The notes below the pieces were generated by a model, which was not told the DNA's origin, made no database searches, and saw nothing but the letters and a program-made list of their open reading frames with translations. A stretch of 64,000 nucleotides of DNA from Acinetobacter sp. NIPH 2699 (lineage in GTDB: Bacteria; Pseudomonadota; Gammaproteobacteria; Pseudomonadales; Moraxellaceae): contig NZ_JAKZGL010000002.1 of the NCBI RefSeq assembly GCF_022549355.1, positions 124,001-188,000 on the forward strand, written 5' to 3'. Shown here in pieces: positions 48,689 through 58,825 of this stretch (position 1 is its first letter; every line of letters starts with the position of its first letter). The position numbers and the translations under genes are program-made.

Positions 48689-49052
48689 TATTGACAACGC
48701 GACGATAACGCTGCCAAGGAAGGGGGCGGTTTAAGGCTTCTGGTACATCACCACTGTTCGAACGTAGACGTAAATGTATCGCGGCTTGCGCCATCAAATT
48801 TGCAGATACGGGGGCTGTAATAAATGCAAAGAATGTGATGAGTAATTCGGCAAAACCAAAACGGCCTTGTGTTGCAGAAAAAATCATGGCTGCAATTAAA
48901 AAACTACCCAAACCAAGCGTACTTGATTTTGTTGGTGCATGTAGACGCATGAATAAGTCAGGTAGGCGAATCATACCGATCGAACCGACCAGCATAAAGA
49001 AAGCGCCAAAAATCACAAAGAATGAAACAATAATCTCAAAAAACAGTTGCAT
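48672..49052 (-). CDS. mnhG: Mrp antiporter subunit G
   Basis: The 126-residue subunit G of the Mrp (Mnh/Pha) monovalent cation/proton antiporter has three membrane helices and the conserved segment IGMIRLPDLFMRLHAPTKSSTLG. It is the last gene of the minus-strand operon A(B)-C-D-E-F-G. The C-terminal codons form part of the terminator stem. Confidence 0.93.
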   Translation of the reverse strand: MQLFFEIIVSFFVIFGAFFMLVGSIGMIRLPDLFMRLHAPTKSSTLGLGSFLIAAMIFSATQGRFGFAELLITFFAFITAPVSANLMAQAAIHLRLRSNSGDVPEALNRPLPWQRYRRVVNKKDQL

Positions 49053-49063
49053 GATTCAGCTCC

Positions 49064-49339
49064 TTAATCAATCACATGACCAGTTGTGAAATAACGAGCA
49101 AGTGCGGTTGTAGAAACGAAACCGAGCATTGCAACCAGTAGAGCGCCTTCAAATAAATTGGTACTGACCCAATAAATGCCTAACACGATGATGAGACAGG
49201 TTGCATTAAGAAATAGGGTATCCAATGCAAGTAGACGATCAATGACAGAAGGGCCCGCGATGAGACGAATCAAACAAAGAAACATTGAGATGGTAATGGC
49301 AATTAAGCCAATACCAAGTGCATAAGGTAAAATGGTCAT
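49064..49339 (-). CDS. mnhF: Mrp antiporter subunit F
   Basis: The 91-residue subunit F has three membrane helices and the family motif AGPSVIDRLLALDTL. Its ATG overlaps the stop of mnhE by four bases (ATGA), indicating coupled translation. Confidence 0.93.
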   Translation of the reverse strand: MTILPYALGIGLIAITISMFLCLIRLIAGPSVIDRLLALDTLFLNATCLIIVLGIYWVSTNLFEGALLVAMLGFVSTTALARYFTTGHVID

Positions 49340-49863
49340 TTGCGGTTTCCCCCTGCAACTTTTACATCAAAGATTTCGATTAAAGGTTGTTCATAGCGTT
49401 GTTTGATTTCCTGCATATCCAGCTCAGTATCTTCTGTACTGAGTGCATGGATGAGAATATCACCACGTTCTTGATCGATTCCTGCTGAAACCGTGCCAGG
49501 TGTTGTGGTGATAATCATCGCAAGAAGTGTATTCACTTGCTCATGTTTGGTTTCAAGGGGAATTCGATACCACTGTGGATGTAATTTATCCATTGGGCCA
49601 AGGACCATTTTGGCGACTCGAAAATTCGAAATCACGATATCCCATAACACCACAAAAATCAGTTTGATGGCAGGAATCCAGTGAATATGGGGTGTTCGGG
49701 CAATAAAGGGACGAACGAGGCGGGGAATCACAATACCCAGCAGTAATGCAATCAATAGATCCGATGCATCTAAGCTATGCGCTAACATTAACCAAGAGAG
49801 AAATACCAAACAGGATACAAACGGATGTGGAAACCAACGATCCAGCAAAGTCACTTTTTGCAT
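49336..49863 (-). CDS. mnhE: Mrp antiporter subunit E
   Basis: The 175-residue subunit E has N-terminal membrane helices and a cytoplasmic C-terminal domain. It shows the typical TTPGTVSAGIDQERGDILIHAL motif region. The start overlaps the end of mnhD by one base and the end overlaps mnhF. Confidence 0.93.
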   Translation of the reverse strand: MQKVTLLDRWFPHPFVSCLVFLSWLMLAHSLDASDLLIALLLGIVIPRLVRPFIARTPHIHWIPAIKLIFVVLWDIVISNFRVAKMVLGPMDKLHPQWYRIPLETKHEQVNTLLAMIITTTPGTVSAGIDQERGDILIHALSTEDTELDMQEIKQRYEQPLIEIFDVKVAGGNRK

Positions 49864-51674
49864 TAGTTTTCCTCCATTGGTTTGAGCTGTGTGTTATTTG
49901 GAATGGTTGGTGTTTGCAACGTCTGTTCCGCAATTTGACGCTGTTTATATTCAGAAATATGCTTCCCTTGTAAGGTTGGAGTCGCAATCATTTCTGGAAT
50001 CAACAGTGCGTTTGGATCTTCGACTTCACCACCATATTTGGTTTCAGGTAAATAGCTCGGATCATACGGCTGTACGCTAATAATACGCCCTTGAGCATCT
50101 CTTTTAAGAATGGTTTGATTATAGAGTTCATTCTGTTGAATTTGCTGCGCGGTTGCAAACGTGTAGCGTTGAATGGGTGCGGCAAAGACTGCATAAGCAA
50201 TCAGCCCAGCCAAAATGAGGTAAATGGCAACATCATTACGCTTTGGTGCATGTTCAGCTAAGGCTTGATAGGCAACATAAGCCTCTTTATCTTGATCTTT
50301 TTCAGGTGGTGTTGCTCGCCAAAATAGAATAAAACCAACCCGAGTGAGCGCAAGAATACTGAGTAAACTGACAACCAAAATAATTGCAATAATCCAGCCT
50401 TGATAAGCTGATTCGGCAGTCGCTTGTAAAATAAACACTTTACCCAAGAAACCACTAAAAGGTGGTAAACCTGCCAGCATTAAAGCAATCAGGAAGTAAG
50501 TCATCGCGGCAGCATTTTCATTTTTGATTTTGGGTGCAACTTTGAGGTGATCTTTAAATGTGCCACGTTGTGCCGTGATCCAACCGCAGAATAAATAAAA
50601 GGCTGCTGCAATCAGGGTACTATGAACTAGATAATATAACGCTGCCGCCCAAGCATAAGTATTGAACATGGCAATCGCAATGAGCAGGGTTCCGATGGAG
50701 GATAGCACCATAAAACCAACGAAGCGACGTAACCGATCTGCGCCTAATGCACCAATTACACCATAAATTGAGCTCACTAAACCAATGACCATCAGTATGT
50801 TTCTTAAAATACTTTGTGCTAAAGCATCATCAAACACGGTACCATTAATTCGTAAAATGGCATAAATCCCGACTTTGGTCATGATGGTGAAAATTGCTGC
50901 CACAGGTGTAGCTGCAACTGCATAGGTTTTCGGTAGCCAAAAACCGACAGGTAACATAGCGGCTTTAATACCAAAGACCACGAATAACAACAGCCCGCCT
51001 GCCACGGCGAGTTTATGTTGATCTGCATCCAGTAAGGGAATTAAACGGGCAACATCTGCCATATTTAAGCTACCCACACTGCCATAGATCATACCTAAAC
51101 CGATGAGGAACAGGGCAGAGGCCAATAGGTTAATGGTGACATAATGTACGCCTAACTGGAAACGTGGGCGACCTTGACCATGTAATAGCAATACATAAGA
51201 CGCCATTAACAAAATTTCAAAGAAGACAAACAGGTTAAATAAATCACCTGTTAAGAACGCACCGCAGACACCCATGAGCAAGAAGTGGAACATGGTATGA
51301 AAATAACGTCCACGCGTATCCCAATTGTCACTGGCATACCACAGCACAGGTAAAGCAAGGCTGTAGGTCAGTACCAACATAAATGCAGATAAGCGATCTA
51401 GTACTAAGACAATACCAAAAGGCGCAGACCATTCACTGAGCTGATAAACAGTAATTTGTCCTGTACTTGCAATGACGAGATAACTTACTGCTGTGATCAA
51501 ACCTAAGATCACGGAAGCGAGGCTAATCCCTCGTCGCCATGGCTGTCGCCAATCCTGTTTTAATGAACCTGCCCCTGGATTACCAAATAAAATCAATAGA
51601 AAACTGGTGAATGCTGGGATCAGAATACTAATAACTGGAGCATGAGCCTGCCAAAAGTTGTGAAAATCAAACAT
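49863..51674 (-). CDS. mnhD: Mrp antiporter subunit D
   Basis: The 603-residue NuoN/NuoM-like proton-channel subunit has about 14 membrane helices. Characteristic are VFFEILLMASYVLLLHG with the membrane glutamate, LPVGFWLPKTYAVAATPVAAIFT with the lysine, and the family-specific LAGLPPFSGFLGK. The C-terminal 100 residues are a polar tail rich in Gln and Thr, longer than in Bacillus MrpD. It overlaps mnhC and mnhE by one base each. Confidence 0.95.
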   Translation of the reverse strand: MFDFHNFWQAHAPVISILIPAFTSFLLILFGNPGAGSLKQDWRQPWRRGISLASVILGLITAVSYLVIASTGQITVYQLSEWSAPFGIVLVLDRLSAFMLVLTYSLALPVLWYASDNWDTRGRYFHTMFHFLLMGVCGAFLTGDLFNLFVFFEILLMASYVLLLHGQGRPRFQLGVHYVTINLLASALFLIGLGMIYGSVGSLNMADVARLIPLLDADQHKLAVAGGLLLFVVFGIKAAMLPVGFWLPKTYAVAATPVAAIFTIMTKVGIYAILRINGTVFDDALAQSILRNILMVIGLVSSIYGVIGALGADRLRRFVGFMVLSSIGTLLIAIAMFNTYAWAAALYYLVHSTLIAAAFYLFCGWITAQRGTFKDHLKVAPKIKNENAAAMTYFLIALMLAGLPPFSGFLGKVFILQATAESAYQGWIIAIILVVSLLSILALTRVGFILFWRATPPEKDQDKEAYVAYQALAEHAPKRNDVAIYLILAGLIAYAVFAAPIQRYTFATAQQIQQNELYNQTILKRDAQGRIISVQPYDPSYLPETKYGGEVEDPNALLIPEMIATPTLQGKHISEYKQRQIAEQTLQTPTIPNNTQLKPMEEN

Positions 51675-52042
51675 TATGGCTCATCCTCTCGCGGGTCGTA
51701 AGTTAAGGTGGGTTCTTCTGTGGTATCGACATGATCACTGCCTGATTCATAACGACTGCGTAAAGCTAACTGAATGACAAAAGCAGTTGTGGCAAAACCA
51801 ATTACAATCGCAGTGAGTACCAGTGCTTGTGGTAATGGATCTGTGACTCTGGTTGTTTCAGTTAAAATAGCAGGTGCATTGACTTGTAGACGTCCCATCG
51901 CAAATAGAAATAAATTGACAGCATAACCGATCATGGCTAAGCCTAAGACAACAGGAAAGGTTCTCGCTCTCAGGATTAAATAAATACCTGTTGCAATGAG
52001 TAAACCAATTGCCGAAGCCAATAAGAATTCTAGACTGATCAT
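51674..52042 (-). CDS. mnhC: Mrp antiporter subunit C
   Basis: The 122-residue NuoK-like subunit has three membrane helices and the family motif RTFPVVLGLAMIGYAVNLFLF, followed by DPLPQALVLTAIVIGFATTAF. The ATG at 52042 is preceded by GGAGA and sits directly after the stop of mnhA. The longer frame to 52078 lacks this support. Confidence 0.94.
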   Translation of the reverse strand: MISLEFLLASAIGLLIATGIYLILRARTFPVVLGLAMIGYAVNLFLFAMGRLQVNAPAILTETTRVTDPLPQALVLTAIVIGFATTAFVIQLALRSRYESGSDHVDTTEEPTLTYDPREDEP

Positions 52043-52043
52043 G

Positions 52044-54887
52044 TTATTTATCTCCACTTGGGATTGGGCCTGATACATTTGAGTGACGTGAGTCCCCTAG
52101 TACCGAGATCATCAACATGGTGGCACCCACCACAGTCATATAAACCCCGAGATCGAAACCAACAGCTGAAGCTAAATGCAGTTTGCCGAGCACAGGTAAT
52201 TCCACATAAATATGTGCACTGGTCAAGAATGGGCGTGCCCATAACCAAGCTGCGATCCCCGACAAGCCTGCGACAGTCAGCCCTGAACCAATCCAGATTT
52301 CATATAAACGTCCCGATTTGGCTTTCAGATATTGCTCGGCCTGATCTTGTCCCAAAACGATGTATTGAATGATGAGTGCCATTGCCGTGATCAAACCCGC
52401 AATAAAGCCACCACCTGGATAATTATGGCCTCGCATGAAGATATAAAAGCTCACCACTAATGCCAATGGCAATATCCATGAAGCGGTGATCCGCAGCATC
52501 AATGGAGATGGATTAAAACGATAACTGAGTCCTTGCGTCATGGTGGTGCCATGTGCACGCATACCATCCATGAGACATAGTGCGCCAATCGCGGCAATAC
52601 CGAGGACAGTAATTTCACCAAAGGTATCGAAACCACGGAAGTCAACCAGAATGACATTGACCACATTGGAACCGCCACCCAATGGAATGGCTTGTTGCAT
52701 GAAGAACCATGAAATTGAATTATGGTCACGCGTTAAGATCAACCAAGCGATCCAGCCAATGCCTAAGCCACCTGCGATAGCAATACTGGCATCTCGCCAA
52801 CGGCGTGGTCGACTCGACTCATAAGGGGTCAGTTGTGGCAGTAAAGACAAACTCATCAATAACAAGACGGTTGTGACTACATCGACAGTGATTTGTGTCA
52901 ACGCAAGGTCTGGTGCCGATAAAGAGACGAAAGTCATGGTAACCACTAAACCGACTGCCCCGCTAATCAGAACGGCTTTGATCCGTTCATGATGGAACCA
53001 CAGCATCATCCAGCAGCCAGAGAACAATGTGAGCCAGAGTACGATTGCAACCCAAGGTGCATGTGTAAGTTCGCGTGTTCCTGTGGTTAAACCTTGATTG
53101 AAAAGTGGTAAAGCCACCATCACGACGCTAAACAGAACAATCAAAAGTAAGTAATGCTGTAAAGAGCCATTTTCAGTGCGTTGCTTTATTTTACGGCTGG
53201 TGAGTAATAAGTGTTTCAGGAACAATTCAAAGAGAATTTTGCCTTGGAATCTACCGAGATAATGATCAAGGTCAATCTTGCGGATAAGGCCGTCTTTGGC
53301 AAGCGCAAAGTAAAAAATTGTTCCACCAACCAATGCGATCAGACTCATGATCAACGGTGCATTGATACCATGCCAAATCGCTAAATGGGTGCCTACAAAT
53401 TCAGGTTGAGCCAAACTGGCACGCGTCACACTATTGACAAATGTTTCCGCCAGTAAAGCAGGGAAGATCCCAACCAAGATGCAGAGTACTGCCAGAATAA
53501 TGGCAGGCATACGCATGCCTAAGTGCGGTTCATGGGCATCTTTATTTGGAACTTGTTTGCCGACCGCACCATCAAAAAATACACCGTGGACTAAGCGGAC
53601 TGAATACGCGACTGCAAAGATACCTGCCAACGTTGCCACAATTGCGGAAATAATCATGACAGGGCCAGACAAGTTGGCCAGTAACTCTGTGAAGAACATT
53701 TCTTTTGAGATAAAGCCATTGGTAAATGGCACACCTGCCATCGAGGCGGCAGTAATCATGGTCAAGGTTGCGGTGAATGGCAGCAGTTGCCAAACTCCAC
53801 TGAGCTTGCGCAAATCACGTGTGCCTGTTTCATGGTCAATAATCCCTGCGATCATAAACAATGCGGCTTTAAAGGTTGCATGGTTAATGATATGGAAAAT
53901 TGCAGCGGCAACCGCAAGAGGGGAACCAATACCAAGTAGGCAAACGATCAAACCTAAATGACTGATCGTAGAATAAGCCAATAGCCCTTTGAGGTCTTCT
54001 TTGAAAATGGCAAAACCTGCGGCCATACACAAGGTGAACAAGCCTACAAAGGTCACAATGTTGTGATACAACGCAGCACCAATGAAGATCGGCGCTAAGC
54101 GAGCCAACAAGAAAATCCCAGCTTTAACCATGGTGGCCGAGTGTAAATAAGCAGACACTGGCGTTGGCGCTGCCATGGCATTGGGAAGCCAAAAGTGAAA
54201 TGGGAACTGCGCACTTTTGGTAAATGCACCGAGCAGAATCAGTAATAATGTCGGTACAAACAGGTCATGTTGTTGAATCGTTTCTTTCATCAACACTAGC
54301 TGATCAATCTCATAGGTCCCCGTGATTTGTCCAAGTAGAACAAAGCCACCGAGCATTGCGAGACCACCTAAACCAGTGATAGTTAGGGCCATACGTGCGC
54401 CGCGTTGTGCAGCATCGTATTGACTCCAATAACCTACCAGCAGGAAGGATGAAATACTGGTCAGTTCCCAAAAGACTAATAATAAAATTAAGTTATTCGA
54501 GAATGAAACGCCCAACATGGCGGCCATAAACAACATCAATAATTGATAAAGTTTGGTCAGCGAGTTTTTAGGACTTAAATAATAATACGCATAAATATAA
54601 ATCAGGGTACCGATACCGCTAATCAGTAGACCAAATAATAAACCTAAGGCATCTAGGCGGAAACTCAGATTGATTCCAAGTTGTGGCAGCCAATCCCAGC
54701 TTTGTTGCAGGGTATTGCCCTGTAAAATGGTGGGTGCCTGAGTTAATAATAAAATAAAACAACTCAGACTGATGCCAATCGCCCCAAGTGCCGTCATGCC
54801 GCGTGAGATACGTTGCAATTGTGGGATTAGGATGGTGCCGAGTATGAGCGGTAATAGGATAATAATCGGTAGCACACTGATATCCAT
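52044..54887 (-). CDS. mnhA: Mrp antiporter subunit A fused to subunit B
   Basis: The 947-residue protein joins an MrpA proton-channel region (NuoL-like, about residues 1-780, with FWELTSISSFLLVGYW and FPFHFWLPNAMAAPTPVSAYLHSATMVKAG-type segments) to an MrpB-like C-terminal domain (GGGFIAGLITAMALI; GFDLGVYMTVVGATML). A/B fusion with no separate B gene is the group 2 (Pha) layout in Proteobacteria. The complex exports Na+ or K+ for protons and supports alkali and salt tolerance. The start MDISVLPIIILLP is chosen over a GTG at 54929, which would add 14 non-hydrophobic residues. Confidence 0.94.
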   Translation of the reverse strand: MDISVLPIIILLPLILGTILIPQLQRISRGMTALGAIGISLSCFILLLTQAPTILQGNTLQQSWDWLPQLGINLSFRLDALGLLFGLLISGIGTLIYIYAYYYLSPKNSLTKLYQLLMLFMAAMLGVSFSNNLILLLVFWELTSISSFLLVGYWSQYDAAQRGARMALTITGLGGLAMLGGFVLLGQITGTYEIDQLVLMKETIQQHDLFVPTLLLILLGAFTKSAQFPFHFWLPNAMAAPTPVSAYLHSATMVKAGIFLLARLAPIFIGAALYHNIVTFVGLFTLCMAAGFAIFKEDLKGLLAYSTISHLGLIVCLLGIGSPLAVAAAIFHIINHATFKAALFMIAGIIDHETGTRDLRKLSGVWQLLPFTATLTMITAASMAGVPFTNGFISKEMFFTELLANLSGPVMIISAIVATLAGIFAVAYSVRLVHGVFFDGAVGKQVPNKDAHEPHLGMRMPAIILAVLCILVGIFPALLAETFVNSVTRASLAQPEFVGTHLAIWHGINAPLIMSLIALVGGTIFYFALAKDGLIRKIDLDHYLGRFQGKILFELFLKHLLLTSRKIKQRTENGSLQHYLLLIVLFSVVMVALPLFNQGLTTGTRELTHAPWVAIVLWLTLFSGCWMMLWFHHERIKAVLISGAVGLVVTMTFVSLSAPDLALTQITVDVVTTVLLLMSLSLLPQLTPYESSRPRRWRDASIAIAGGLGIGWIAWLILTRDHNSISWFFMQQAIPLGGGSNVVNVILVDFRGFDTFGEITVLGIAAIGALCLMDGMRAHGTTMTQGLSYRFNPSPLMLRITASWILPLALVVSFYIFMRGHNYPGGGFIAGLITAMALIIQYIVLGQDQAEQYLKAKSGRLYEIWIGSGLTVAGLSGIAAWLWARPFLTSAHIYVELPVLGKLHLASAVGFDLGVYMTVVGATMLMISVLGDSRHSNVSGPIPSGDK

Positions 54888-55132
54888 GTCGATGATGTAG
54901 GTCAAAAAGGACCTAAGGTGAATTTTCACTCAAGACTTACAGGCGCTCAAAGAGAATGCCAAAGCTTTAAATCTTGAAGCCCAATCAAGTTAATAGAGCA
55001 GTAAGTTGTATTGCGCAACTTAATAATAAAAAGCGATTTATCTTACTATAAAATGAGCAAAAAAGATTGAGTTATTACACGAAAAACACAGATCAATAGG
55101 TAAAAATATGGCAGGTCTTAAATTATGCTGTG

Positions 55133-56515
55133 CTAGGACGAACTTCTTTGTGGTGTATCATCTATTTTTAAAAGGTTGAGTAAATCATTTTTTTCTTGCT
55201 GGTCAAGTTCTTGTATTTGATTAAATAATTCATCTACTTTGCTGTTGAGTGTTTCAGTCTCAGCAAGTTCTGGATTCAGTGGTTCAGCTTGCTCAACTGG
55301 CTGTGATAGCTCATTATAAAGTTGCGAAAATTGTTGTTGTGATTTCTCAAGATTGATTTCATATATTTCTTGTGAATCCAACCGTAAGCATTGATAGTGC
55401 AGCGCGTGTTCGAGCAGTTCATCACGATTGCCTGTCACGATAATTTGTAGACGAGGGAAGGCTTGATGTAGGCGTTCAAGAATTTCTGCACACATATTTT
55501 GATCTAATTGTACGTCGATTTGATCAATCAGTAAGATACCTTCACCTTCTAAACATGGATCAAAACAATGTTGATTGAGTAAGCACAAGCGGCGGCTAAT
55601 GTCGCCAACCAGTGCAATCCATGTTTTTTGTGAGGCAGATAGTTGCTGAAATGGGATCAATTGTTCTTGGTAACGCACGATCAGTTGGAGCTTTGGTACA
55701 TATTGAACATAAATATCACTCAGCTCGGGAAAAACCGTGGTTAAGCTTTTTTTCAATGCGTATAGATTAGGGGCAGAAAGTTGTTTCGGGTGCTTGATCA
55801 GTTCTTGTTGTAGTTCTTGTAATATTTCAGATTGGTTTTGTTGATTAAAATCATTGCCCATTAAGCGTCTAACAATATGCGCTGAGTGTGCATTTTCGAC
55901 ATCACTAATTTCGCGGAACCACTCAAAAAAACGAGAAAAAGTGGTGTAAGGGATCGCGGTAAGATCATAAGCCGAAATTTTTTGTAAAATGCCGGGTACA
56001 TTTTTACTTTGTAAATTGATGTCTTGCACAAAGCGTTCGGCAGGGTAGTAGGCGATGAGGGGAAGGCCGAAGAGAGGGTCTTGTTGGTGGGTTTTCTGGT
56101 ACAAGCTCACCATTTGGTCGAGTTGCTGTGTTTCAACCTGACTAATCCCGACCCCTTGATTATTAAAGGTTTTAAACAGTTTCCAGCTACAGCTTTGGGT
56201 GTCGGTCTGTTGTGCAGAGCTACTTTCTGTTAAGACGTTGTTGAGTTCACTGCTGATACACACTTGCACCTGAATTTTGGCCTGTAGGCGTGTCAGCATA
56301 ATATCTTGATCTGCGATGACCACACCTGCGGTTCTGATATCTTTGTACCGCGCTGAAAACCAAGACAGTGCCTGATAGATATTTCTTAAAACGGTGGTTT
56401 TACCAGTGGCTTGATCCCCTAGGATCAGGGTAATAGGATGCTGTTCAGGTTGAAACGCTATGCTAAGGTCTCGAAACATGCCAACATGTTTGAATTGAAC
56501 CGATTCAAGTTGCAT
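55133..56515 (-). CDS. AAA/ABC-type ATPase with atypical Walker B
   Basis: The 460-residue protein has a RecF/SMC-like head: a start like KHVGMFRDLSIAF, Walker A GDQATGKT at 33-40 and a late Walker B-like ILLIDQIDVQLDQN near 330. The usual catalytic glutamate (LIDEID) is replaced by Gln, and the signature region LSASQKTWIALVGDISRR lacks the LSGG/LSDG glycine. A Glu-rich helical tail follows from about 400. No TOPRIM, HNH or other nuclease domain is visible. It lies 24 bases after a UvrD-like helicase and may act with it. ATP binding seems likely; hydrolysis may be slow or absent. Confidence 0.8.
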   Translation of the reverse strand: MQLESVQFKHVGMFRDLSIAFQPEQHPITLILGDQATGKTTVLRNIYQALSWFSARYKDIRTAGVVIADQDIMLTRLQAKIQVQVCISSELNNVLTESSSAQQTDTQSCSWKLFKTFNNQGVGISQVETQQLDQMVSLYQKTHQQDPLFGLPLIAYYPAERFVQDINLQSKNVPGILQKISAYDLTAIPYTTFSRFFEWFREISDVENAHSAHIVRRLMGNDFNQQNQSEILQELQQELIKHPKQLSAPNLYALKKSLTTVFPELSDIYVQYVPKLQLIVRYQEQLIPFQQLSASQKTWIALVGDISRRLCLLNQHCFDPCLEGEGILLIDQIDVQLDQNMCAEILERLHQAFPRLQIIVTGNRDELLEHALHYQCLRLDSQEIYEINLEKSQQQFSQLYNELSQPVEQAEPLNPELAETETLNSKVDELFNQIQELDQQEKNDLLNLLKIDDTPQRSSS

Positions 56516-56539
56516 AAGCTTACCTCGATCATGGGCGCT

Positions 56540-58048
56540 TTAACCTGCGGATTTTTGAAGGCTGGAGGGAGCGCATCGTTTTAGTTTTAATTGTTGTATT
56601 AAGTCAAAAAGATGATGGATATTTAAACTTACTTTAGCACGAGTGCAGGCAACGTAAAGTAATCTTAATTCTTCGTCTGTAATTTTATGTTCACGTCCAT
56701 TTATTTTAAATTGGTAATCATCTTCAATATGGACCCGATTCCATTCTAAACCTTTGGCTTTATGTGCAGTTGAAATCACATAGTCGGCTTGTTCGATCGG
56801 GGTGATTTTAGCCAGCGCTCTTTTCAATGGATCTGTGCCATGTTCATCGACCAATTTGACTAAAGGTTTGATGTCACTACCATCATTGGTTTCGCAATAT
56901 TCATGCACGTCATGCCAAGAATTAAACCAAGCCAATTCAGGCACATCGACAATACGCTTACCTTGTTTGAGTAGGCTCGCAGCATCGACAAAACGACTGA
57001 GTTTTTGATGATCGGCTTGTAAACCGACTTTATCACCATGCACTAAACCTGCCAGTAACAATTCCATGGCACGGGCATTAGTACGACACAGAATTGCATC
57101 GCGCATTTTGGTATGCGGTTTATTCACCACACTCGATTTGACATTGGGATTACCTAGAAGTGGCACGGTTTCATTGAGGGCACCCAATAAACTATTGGCG
57201 ACATCTGCAATAGCATCCCCAAAACGGAACGAGGTGGTTAAGCGACTTTCAGGCAACGGCATTTGTTGCATGGCATTGATTGCACCACGCCATGCATAGA
57301 TTTGTTGGTGCGCATCGCCGACATAAATCACTTGCGTACTTTTCTGCCGCAATAAAATTCCCAGCATCAGTGGATCGGCATCTTGTGCCTCATCAAACAG
57401 AACATAATCAGCTGGAATATTTGGTTCAGACAAAGCCCACAATTTGAGGTAAATGTCATGCCCAACGCCCGCTTGATGATTGGGATCAATCGACTCTAAC
57501 CAGCGGCGTTCTACTGCTGGGTAAAGATGTTGCTGTAAGGATTCGATATCATCTTGATGTAACCAACTGGGTGCTTGAATATGGCGTGGTGCAGGATACT
57601 GCGAGCTGGTCGAACAGAAATAACTGACGGTATTGGCCACCAAACTGGCAAGCCGACTTGGCATCAATACATATTTTTCATAGCGTCCACCCATTAAGCG
57701 TCGCAGGGTAATCGGCTCTAAACGATATTCTTTGGCGATAAAACTAGGACTTAAGCGCGGTAAGCGTAATTTATCGGTGATTCCACGTGGAACACTGCGA
57801 AATGCCAGCGAGTGAAAGGTACGACAATTAACATTGCCATGAAATTTACTCTGCGCTTCAGTGGCAATGGCTTTGTTAAATGCCAAATACATGCCACGCC
57901 GTTCAGGCATAGCATCGCTGATCATTTGTAAAGTTGTGGTTTTACCTGTGCCAGCATAGGCAATCACTTTAAAGGATTGTCCTAAACGAGCGTTATCTAT
58001 GGCAATGGCTTGCTCATAGGTGGCTTTGGGTTTTTCAGTATTTGACAC
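56540..58048 (-). CDS. UvrD/Rep-like superfamily 1 DNA helicase
   Basis: The 502-residue SF1A helicase shows motif I YAGTGKTT (residues 31-38), motif II FDEAQDADP, motif III GDAHQQIYAWRGA, motif IV-like LTTSFRFG, motif V STAHKAKGLEWNRV and motif VI LLYVACTRAK. It is shorter than UvrD, with a compact 1B/2B region, and resembles F-box-DNA-helicase-like proteins. The start is a GTG at 58048, nine bases after the stop of hisIE, so translation is probably coupled. The substrate is unknown. Its pairing with the ATPase suggests a joint DNA-processing role. Confidence 0.88.
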   Translation of the reverse strand: MSNTEKPKATYEQAIAIDNARLGQSFKVIAYAGTGKTTTLQMISDAMPERRGMYLAFNKAIATEAQSKFHGNVNCRTFHSLAFRSVPRGITDKLRLPRLSPSFIAKEYRLEPITLRRLMGGRYEKYVLMPSRLASLVANTVSYFCSTSSQYPAPRHIQAPSWLHQDDIESLQQHLYPAVERRWLESIDPNHQAGVGHDIYLKLWALSEPNIPADYVLFDEAQDADPLMLGILLRQKSTQVIYVGDAHQQIYAWRGAINAMQQMPLPESRLTTSFRFGDAIADVANSLLGALNETVPLLGNPNVKSSVVNKPHTKMRDAILCRTNARAMELLLAGLVHGDKVGLQADHQKLSRFVDAASLLKQGKRIVDVPELAWFNSWHDVHEYCETNDGSDIKPLVKLVDEHGTDPLKRALAKITPIEQADYVISTAHKAKGLEWNRVHIEDDYQFKINGREHKITDEELRLLYVACTRAKVSLNIHHLFDLIQQLKLKRCAPSSLQKSAG

Positions 58049-58057
58049 AGGTTTGGA

Positions 58058-58825
58058 TTACGCCTCTTTGTTACGGTTTGCTTTTTCAACTAAACCTGAT
58101 AAACCTTGACGGCGTGCTAACTCATCTAAAACCACTTGTGGATCAAGATCGAAGTAACCGAGCATGACGATACTGTGGAACCATAAATCTGCCACTTCAT
58201 AGATGAGGTCGTGTTTATTTTCCAAAGAAGCATGCACCGCATAATCTTTAGCAGCGATAATCGTTTCGACATTTTCTTCGCCGACTTTTTCTAAAATCTT
58301 ATTGATGCCTTTTTTATATAGGCTTGCGATATAAGAGTTATCGGCTTCTGCTTTTTTGCGTTGTTGCATCAAACGACCTAAATAGTCGAGTACATCCACT
58401 TGTTCACTTTGACTGTGATCGTGAGTGTCTGTTTTTGCAGAGCTGCCGTAAATTGCAGTAGGGTCTTTCAGTTGTGCATCAACCGTTTCCCAGCCTTGTG
58501 GTGTTAGCTTGCGGTAGAAACAAGACTCACGACCAGTATGGCAGGCGATACCGCCATGTTGTTCAATTTGTAAGATGATGACATCGGCATCACAGTCGAG
58601 ACGGATTTCGTGTACCGTTTGGAAATGACCTGATTCTTCGCCTTTATGCCATAATTTTTGGCGTGAACGTGAGTAATACACAGCTTGGTTTTTTTCTGCG
58701 GTCAATTGCAACGCTTCACGATTCATCCACGCAACCATTAACACTCGACCTGTTTGATGATGTTGTGCAATGGCAGGAACAAGACCATTGGAATCAAATT
58801 TAACTTCATCTAACCAGTTTGACAT
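58058..58825 (-). CDS. hisIE: Phosphoribosyl-AMP cyclohydrolase / phosphoribosyl-ATP pyrophosphatase
   Basis: The 255-residue fusion performs steps 2 and 3 of histidine biosynthesis. The HisI domain (about 1-125) shows [33 protein letters not shown] and CDADVIILQ with HTGRESCFY for metal binding. The HisE domain follows (about 140-250) with [22 protein letters not shown]. It is unlinked to other his genes in this window and heads a run with the helicase and ATPase genes. Confidence 0.97.
   Translation of the reverse strand: MSNWLDEVKFDSNGLVPAIAQHHQTGRVLMVAWMNREALQLTAEKNQAVYYSRSRQKLWHKGEESGHFQTVHEIRLDCDADVIILQIEQHGGIACHTGRESCFYRKLTPQGWETVDAQLKDPTAIYGSSAKTDTHDHSQSEQVDVLDYLGRLMQQRKKAEADNSYIASLYKKGINKILEKVGEENVETIIAAKDYAVHASLENKHDLIYEVADLWFHSIVMLGYFDLDPQVVLDELARRQGLSGLVEKANRNKEA

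Noticed and set aside
49863-54887. NADH dehydrogenase (nuo) genes
   Set aside because: The NuoL/N/K-like subunits occur with mnhE, F and G genes, which are specific to Mrp antiporters.
55133-58048. Gabija defence system
   Set aside because: GajA needs a TOPRIM nuclease domain after the ATPase; none is visible in the 460-residue protein.
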